Assembly (NCBI GenBank): GCA_024643825.1
Contig: JAHEME010000063.1
Location: 1-7,763 of the forward strand
Direction: 5' to 3'
DNA length: 7,763 bases
From: Chloroflexota bacterium
GTDB lineage: Bacteria > Chloroflexota > Anaerolineae > Aggregatilineales > UBA3940
Shown: in pieces, positions 5,316 to 7,763 of the stretch
Layout of the letters: every line of letters begins with the position of its first letter
How positions within the stretch are numbered: position 1 is the first letter of the stretch
The notes under the pieces: model-generated
Databases searched by the model: none
Told to the model about the DNA's origin: nothing
The model's input: only the letters and a program-made list of their open reading frames with translations
Made by a program: the position numbers and the translations under genes

Positions 5316-6110
5316 TTACATATCCATGAATTGCTGGAAAGCGGTATTGAATTCCTGCGGGGTATCCCACATCACAAAGTGCCCAGCCTTCTTGACTAAC
5401 TGAGTCCGACCATGCGGAATGTACTTCTCAAACAGCTTGATCTGGTTGGGGTTGACGATCACATCACGCGCGCCAAAGATACCCATCGCAGGCATCTTGA
5501 GCGCATATAGTTGATCGGTGAGATTGGTGTGATGCAGCGAATCGATGCTGCTGAAGAATGAGTCCACTGTGAAGCCCTGTGAGTTGGCGATGGTCATCTG
5601 GTAAAACAGATCGGGCTTGGGGCGCGAGACGAAGGGAGACCACAACCGAATGAACGTCCGCAGGATAGGAGCGCCCTCACCCATCAGCATCAGCCGCGCA
5701 ACCAGCGGAGTCCCGGCCAGTTTGAGGAACAAACTGAGCGAGTTCCCATGAATGGGCGAGCCGACTACGCCGACCTTCTTGACGCGCTCCGGGTATTTCA
5801 ACGCCACACCGAGGGCGGTCGTCCCCCCCATTGAGTGCCCCATAATGGGCACTTTCAGGATGCCAAGACCATCCATAAACTGCGGGATCAACTCGACGAA
5901 ATCGCTGACTTCAAAGCTTCCACGCTTCTTCTCAGATTCGCCAAACCCCCACAGATCGGGGGCATACATGCGATACTGGCCCTGAAAGGTCTCCAGGGTA
6001 GATCGCCATGTGTTCCACGCCTGCGTCCATCCGTGGATCAGGATGACGGGAGGGCCGGAGCCAATGACTTCATAATGCACATCGCCCTGGTCAGTAAATA
6101 TCGAGGGCAC
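5316..6110 (-). CDS. Alpha/beta-hydrolase fold protein
   Basis: A 264-residue alpha/beta hydrolase. Key elements are the oxyanion-hole strand and turn VILIHGW (22-28), DLWGFGES (52-59), the nucleophile elbow GHSMGG with Ser93, the acid in GARDVIVN (Asp216) and the histidine in AGHFVMWD (His244). This is a complete Ser-Asp-His triad in the usual order. The cap region (about 122-160) is hydrophobic, with LSLFLKLAGTPL, suggesting a lipophilic substrate or membrane contact. GTG 6108-6110 is chosen as start because AGGAG lies six bases before it. An in-frame TTG at 6138-6140 would add ten residues, but it has no ribosome site and lies within a terminator-like hairpin. No signal peptide is visible, so it is cytoplasmic. 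It follows the GTPase gene. Substrate cannot be deduced; esterase, C-C hydrolase or haloperoxidase-like members share these motifs. Confidence 0.85.
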   Translation of the reverse strand: MPSIFTDQGDVHYEVIGSGPPVILIHGWTQAWNTWRSTLETFQGQYRMYAPDLWGFGESEKKRGSFEVSDFVELIPQFMDGLGILKVPIMGHSMGGTTALGVALKYPERVKKVGVVGSPIHGNSLSLFLKLAGTPLVARLMLMGEGAPILRTFIRLWSPFVSRPKPDLFYQMTIANSQGFTVDSFFSSIDSLHHTNLTDQLYALKMPAMGIFGARDVIVNPNQIKLFEKYIPHGRTQLVKKAGHFVMWDTPQEFNTAFQQFMDM

Positions 6111-6116
6111 GAAAAG

Positions 6117-6121
6117 CTCCT
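6117..6121 (-). promoter_or_regulatory. Ribosome binding site deciding the hydrolase start
   Basis: AGGAG on the minus strand is six bases before GTG 6108-6110. It supports this start over the in-frame TTG at 6138-6140. Confidence 0.7.
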
Positions 6122-6131
6122 GAGCTACTGG

Positions 6132-6166
6132 TGAACACAAAGGCGCAGAGTGATCGCTGCGCCCTT
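6132..6166 (-). terminator. Terminator-like hairpin between GTPase and hydrolase genes
   Basis: On the minus strand GGCGCAG (6157-6163) pairs with CTGCGCC (6142-6148) across an eight-base loop. The stem extends by one G-T and two A-T pairs, and TTTGTGTT follows. It lies after the GTPase stop and before the hydrolase ribosome site. The T tract is short, so termination may be partial and hydrolase expression may rely on read-through. I see no good promoter between this hairpin and the hydrolase. Confidence 0.5.
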
Positions 6167-6172
6167 CGCTTT

Positions 6173-6199
6173 CTACGCGACTATCCGCCCGGCGCGTAG
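6173..6199 (-). repeat. Inverted repeat just after the GTPase stop codon
   Basis: CTACGCG (6173-6179) and CGCGTAG (6193-6199) are perfect seven-base arms with a 13-base loop, five bases past the GTPase stop. It is followed by the terminator-like hairpin at 6139-6166, giving two consecutive hairpins in the gap. It may protect the 3' end of the upstream mRNA. Confidence 0.4.
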
Positions 6200-6203
6200 G
6201 GCG

Positions 6204-6746
6204 TCAGACTTCTTCGTCCATTTCTTCCAGGATCGAGTACAGCAGTTCAAGCAGGATGTTTTTGACGCTTTCCTTATCGTTAGCGATGCAGGGCAGCATC
6301 TTGACGCTCTCCTCCAACCGCAGGGCGATGCGGAGATCGTCAATCGTCCACGCATCGGGTAGGTCCTGCTTGTTGGCGGCGACTACGTAGGGCGTCGGCG
6401 CATAGGCACGAAAGGTTTCCAGGATGGACTTCGCTTCGCGGAAGGTCTCCGAACGGCTGGAATCCACCAGGACGACAAACCCCAACATCCCTTCGGAGAG
6501 AATCTCCCACATAAAGTCGAAGCGACGCTGACCGGGAGTGCCAAACAGATACAGCACCAGGTCATCATCCACGGTGATACGCCCGAAATCCATAGCGACG
6601 GTGGTTGTTTCTTTGACCTTCTCCGCTTCAGAGGAAATCGAACGCTCGGTAGAAACCACATCGATTTCTGATATCGAGCGAACAAATGCCGTCTTGCCAG
6701 AATTAAAGGGGCCGGTGATGACCATCTTTACGGTTTGCGTCTGCAT
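6204..6746 (-). CDS. Small Ras-like GTPase (COG2229/SRPRB-like, CvnD/MglA-type)
   Basis: A 180-residue single-domain GTPase. The P-loop is GPFNSGKT (12-19). Switch I holds TTT (47-49) before VAMDFG. The G3 region is LYLFGTPGQRRF (65-76), where the canonical DxxGQ Asp is replaced by Gly69 while Gln73, the usual catalytic glutamine, is kept. G4 is NKQD (125-128) and G5 is near CIAND (153-157). The FGTPGQ form is what I recall for the bacterial COG2229 group, related to Streptomyces CvnD and more distantly to MglA, rather than for eukaryotic Ras. ATG 6744-6746 has GAGG four bases upstream. It lies 80 bases after the DUF4388 gene on the same strand and is probably co-transcribed with it. No GTPase-activating Roadblock/LC7 protein is visible in the window. 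Likely a cytoplasmic signalling switch; its effector is unknown. Confidence 0.88.
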   Translation of the reverse strand: MQTQTVKMVITGPFNSGKTAFVRSISEIDVVSTERSISSEAEKVKETTTVAMDFGRITVDDDLVLYLFGTPGQRRFDFMWEILSEGMLGFVVLVDSSRSETFREAKSILETFRAYAPTPYVVAANKQDLPDAWTIDDLRIALRLEESVKMLPCIANDKESVKNILLELLYSILEEMDEEV

Positions 6747-6774
6747 CGTGCCTCACTCTCTCGCTGCTGTGCCT

Positions 6775-6797
6775 GCGGGGGCTGTGAATATCCCCGC
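6775..6797 (-). repeat. Hairpin in the gap between the DUF4388 and GTPase genes
   Basis: GCGGGG and CCCCGC arms (6792-6797 and 6775-6780 on the minus strand) flank an 11-base loop. No T tract follows, so it is more likely an mRNA-stability or processing structure than a terminator. The 80-base gap holds no other visible signal. Confidence 0.3.
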
Positions 6798-6826
6798 TGG
6801 TAGGAAGTCTTGTCGAATGGATGCTG

Positions 6827-7627
6827 CTACTCGGCCCCGATGCCCTGAAGATGATTGATCAAACGGCCCACGAGCGCGCGTTTCTGGTGGCGTTCATCCG
6901 GTGATAGCTTTTCGCGTTGGCGTGCCTGAGTCAGAGCTACTAACCCGGCTTCCCGCAGGCTACCAACCACCCGCCGAATCTGCTTCTCATTCATGTTGAG
7001 ACTGTTAGCAATCATCCGAACGGTGTTATCTGGCTTGATAAACTTGAGAACGCGCCATTCATCTTTGCTGAGTTGAAGGTCCTTCAGCGCAACGGTAGGG
7101 CGCTCTACAAATTTCAAGTTGACATCCAGGCTGGGGATTTCTTCTTCCAACTGCTCATCGCGCTTCTGAACGCGCGCGATCTGGATAATGATGTTTTCCA
7201 GGTCCAGCGGGACGGTAATGCGGCTGGTATCCGGCAAACTGGTACCATCGAAGGCGAACATGCCTTCCTTCCAGCTTGCAAACTGATTCACCGCCGCCAG
7301 CGCGTGCTTCTTGATGCTGCGGACGATATCCGCCTGAGTCACGTAGCCCTTCTGGATCAGCAGTAGACCGATCTGCTTGTCACCCGTCTTCTCCGCACGC
7401 TTCGCCAGTGCTGCCGCCTGTTCTCTGGAAATGCGGCCATCCCGCGAAAGCACGGAAGCCAACGAACCATCGGCATCACCAATGGCGGCGAAGATCAGTT
7501 TGCCTTCACGAAACGTCAGATTCGCCTTGCCATCCTTGCGGTCAACGCCCAGCGTTCCCGATTTCTTGGCGAGGCTGACGAGATTCAGAATCTGGGTTCC
7601 GCTGAAATCTCTCAGATTGCCCTTCAT
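6827..7627 (-). CDS. DUF4388 (PATAN) domain protein with C-terminal winged helix
   Basis: A 266-residue cytoplasmic protein. The N-terminus MKGNLRDFSGTQILNLVSLA followed by SGTLGV, LTFREGKLIFA (37-47) and the LLIQKGYVTQADI (89-101) and WKEGMFAF (119-126) segments is the DUF4388/PATAN pattern, first noted in the PatA N-terminus of cyanobacterial response regulators. A charged coiled segment (about 150-165) leads to a winged-helix-like domain (186-233): LSKDEWRVLKFI, TVRMIANSLNMNEKQIRRVV and GSLREAGLVAL. The tail (234-266) is basic and helical. ATG 7625-7627 has AGGA six bases upstream and a strong promoter about 80 bases further. It lacks a receiver domain, so input probably comes from a partner protein, with the GTPase encoded next door as the obvious candidate. 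Whether the winged helix binds DNA or protein cannot be told. Confidence 0.88.
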   Translation of the reverse strand: MKGNLRDFSGTQILNLVSLAKKSGTLGVDRKDGKANLTFREGKLIFAAIGDADGSLASVLSRDGRISREQAAALAKRAEKTGDKQIGLLLIQKGYVTQADIVRSIKKHALAAVNQFASWKEGMFAFDGTSLPDTSRITVPLDLENIIIQIARVQKRDEQLEEEIPSLDVNLKFVERPTVALKDLQLSKDEWRVLKFIKPDNTVRMIANSLNMNEKQIRRVVGSLREAGLVALTQARQREKLSPDERHQKRALVGRLINHLQGIGAE

Positions 7628-7633
7628 ACGATT

Positions 7634-7637
7634 TCCT
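7634..7637 (-). promoter_or_regulatory. Ribosome binding site of the DUF4388 gene
   Basis: AGGA on the minus strand, six bases before ATG 7625-7627. Confidence 0.55.
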
Positions 7638-7705
7638 GATAGCTACCACTCATGAACATCCACACTCACACCGAGGAAAACTATAAGCCTAATTGGACTG
7701 TGGGT

Positions 7706-7734
7706 AGTATACACATCTGCCAGAATCGAGTCAA
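7706..7734 (-). promoter_or_regulatory. Sigma-70-type promoter of the DUF4388-GTPase cluster
   Basis: On the minus strand TTGACT (7729-7734) and TATACT (7706-7711) are separated by exactly 17 bases. Each hexamer matches five of six consensus positions. The predicted start, near 7699, gives a leader of about 72 bases. The -10 hexamer is the same as that of the FG-GAP lipoprotein gene. Upstream bases 7735-7763 show nothing else. Confidence 0.75.
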
Positions 7735-7763
7735 ACCTGCTGACGGCAAGAACACGTTACAGA

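Noticed and set aside
6204..6746. Reading the GTPase as a true SRP receptor beta or EngB-type cell-division GTPase
   Set aside because: No membrane anchor and no EngB signature; the FGTPGQ motif fits the COG2229 bacterial group better.

Overview
The window looks like a piece of a Chloroflexota chromosome, probably Anaerolineae-like. The evidence is a recurrent Ala-Thr-Ala-Gln linker style, long Thr/Pro-rich lipoprotein stalks, a secreted DUF5667 protein with a Gly/Asn tail, and a DUF4388 (PATAN) gene beside a small Ras-like GTPase. This placement is inference from family content. No 16S rRNA or other marker is present. I see no tRNA, rRNA, CRISPR array, insertion sequence or phage gene.

Layout. 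Positions 1-2040 (minus strand) hold an FG-GAP/TPR-like lipoprotein gene followed by the 5' part of a GT39-type membrane glycosyltransferase. The second gene starts 2 bases after the first ends, and its ribosome binding site lies in the last two sense codons of the first. Divergent from this, 2200-3261 (plus) encodes a secreted DUF5667 protein with two Ca-loop-like repeats and a Gly/Asn-rich tail, closed by a strong terminator (3291-3324). A membrane-anchored thioredoxin-like gene follows (3387-3899, plus); its leader can fold into a long hairpin capped by a GAAA tetraloop. Converging on it is a lipoprotein gene made of two copies of one ~135-residue domain (3968-5095, minus).

The right third is a minus-strand cluster read from right to left. 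A consensus-like promoter (7706-7734) precedes a DUF4388/PATAN plus winged-helix protein (6827-7627). Next come a small GTPase (6204-6746) and an alpha/beta hydrolase (5316-6110), which ends in a textbook terminator (5263-5294). A weaker terminator-like hairpin sits between GTPase and hydrolase, so hydrolase expression may depend on read-through.

How the genes may work together. Five of the eight products (two lipoproteins, the secreted DUF5667 protein, the membrane thioredoxin-like protein and the glycosyltransferase) act at or outside the membrane. The PATAN-GTPase pair is a plausible cytoplasmic signalling module. No single pathway unites them; the region reads as ordinary chromosome with several lineage-specific, uncharacterised envelope proteins. 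The most interesting items are the duplicated-domain lipoprotein, the composite DUF5667 protein, the PATAN-GTPase pair with a non-canonical G3 motif, and the structured leader of the thioredoxin-like gene.
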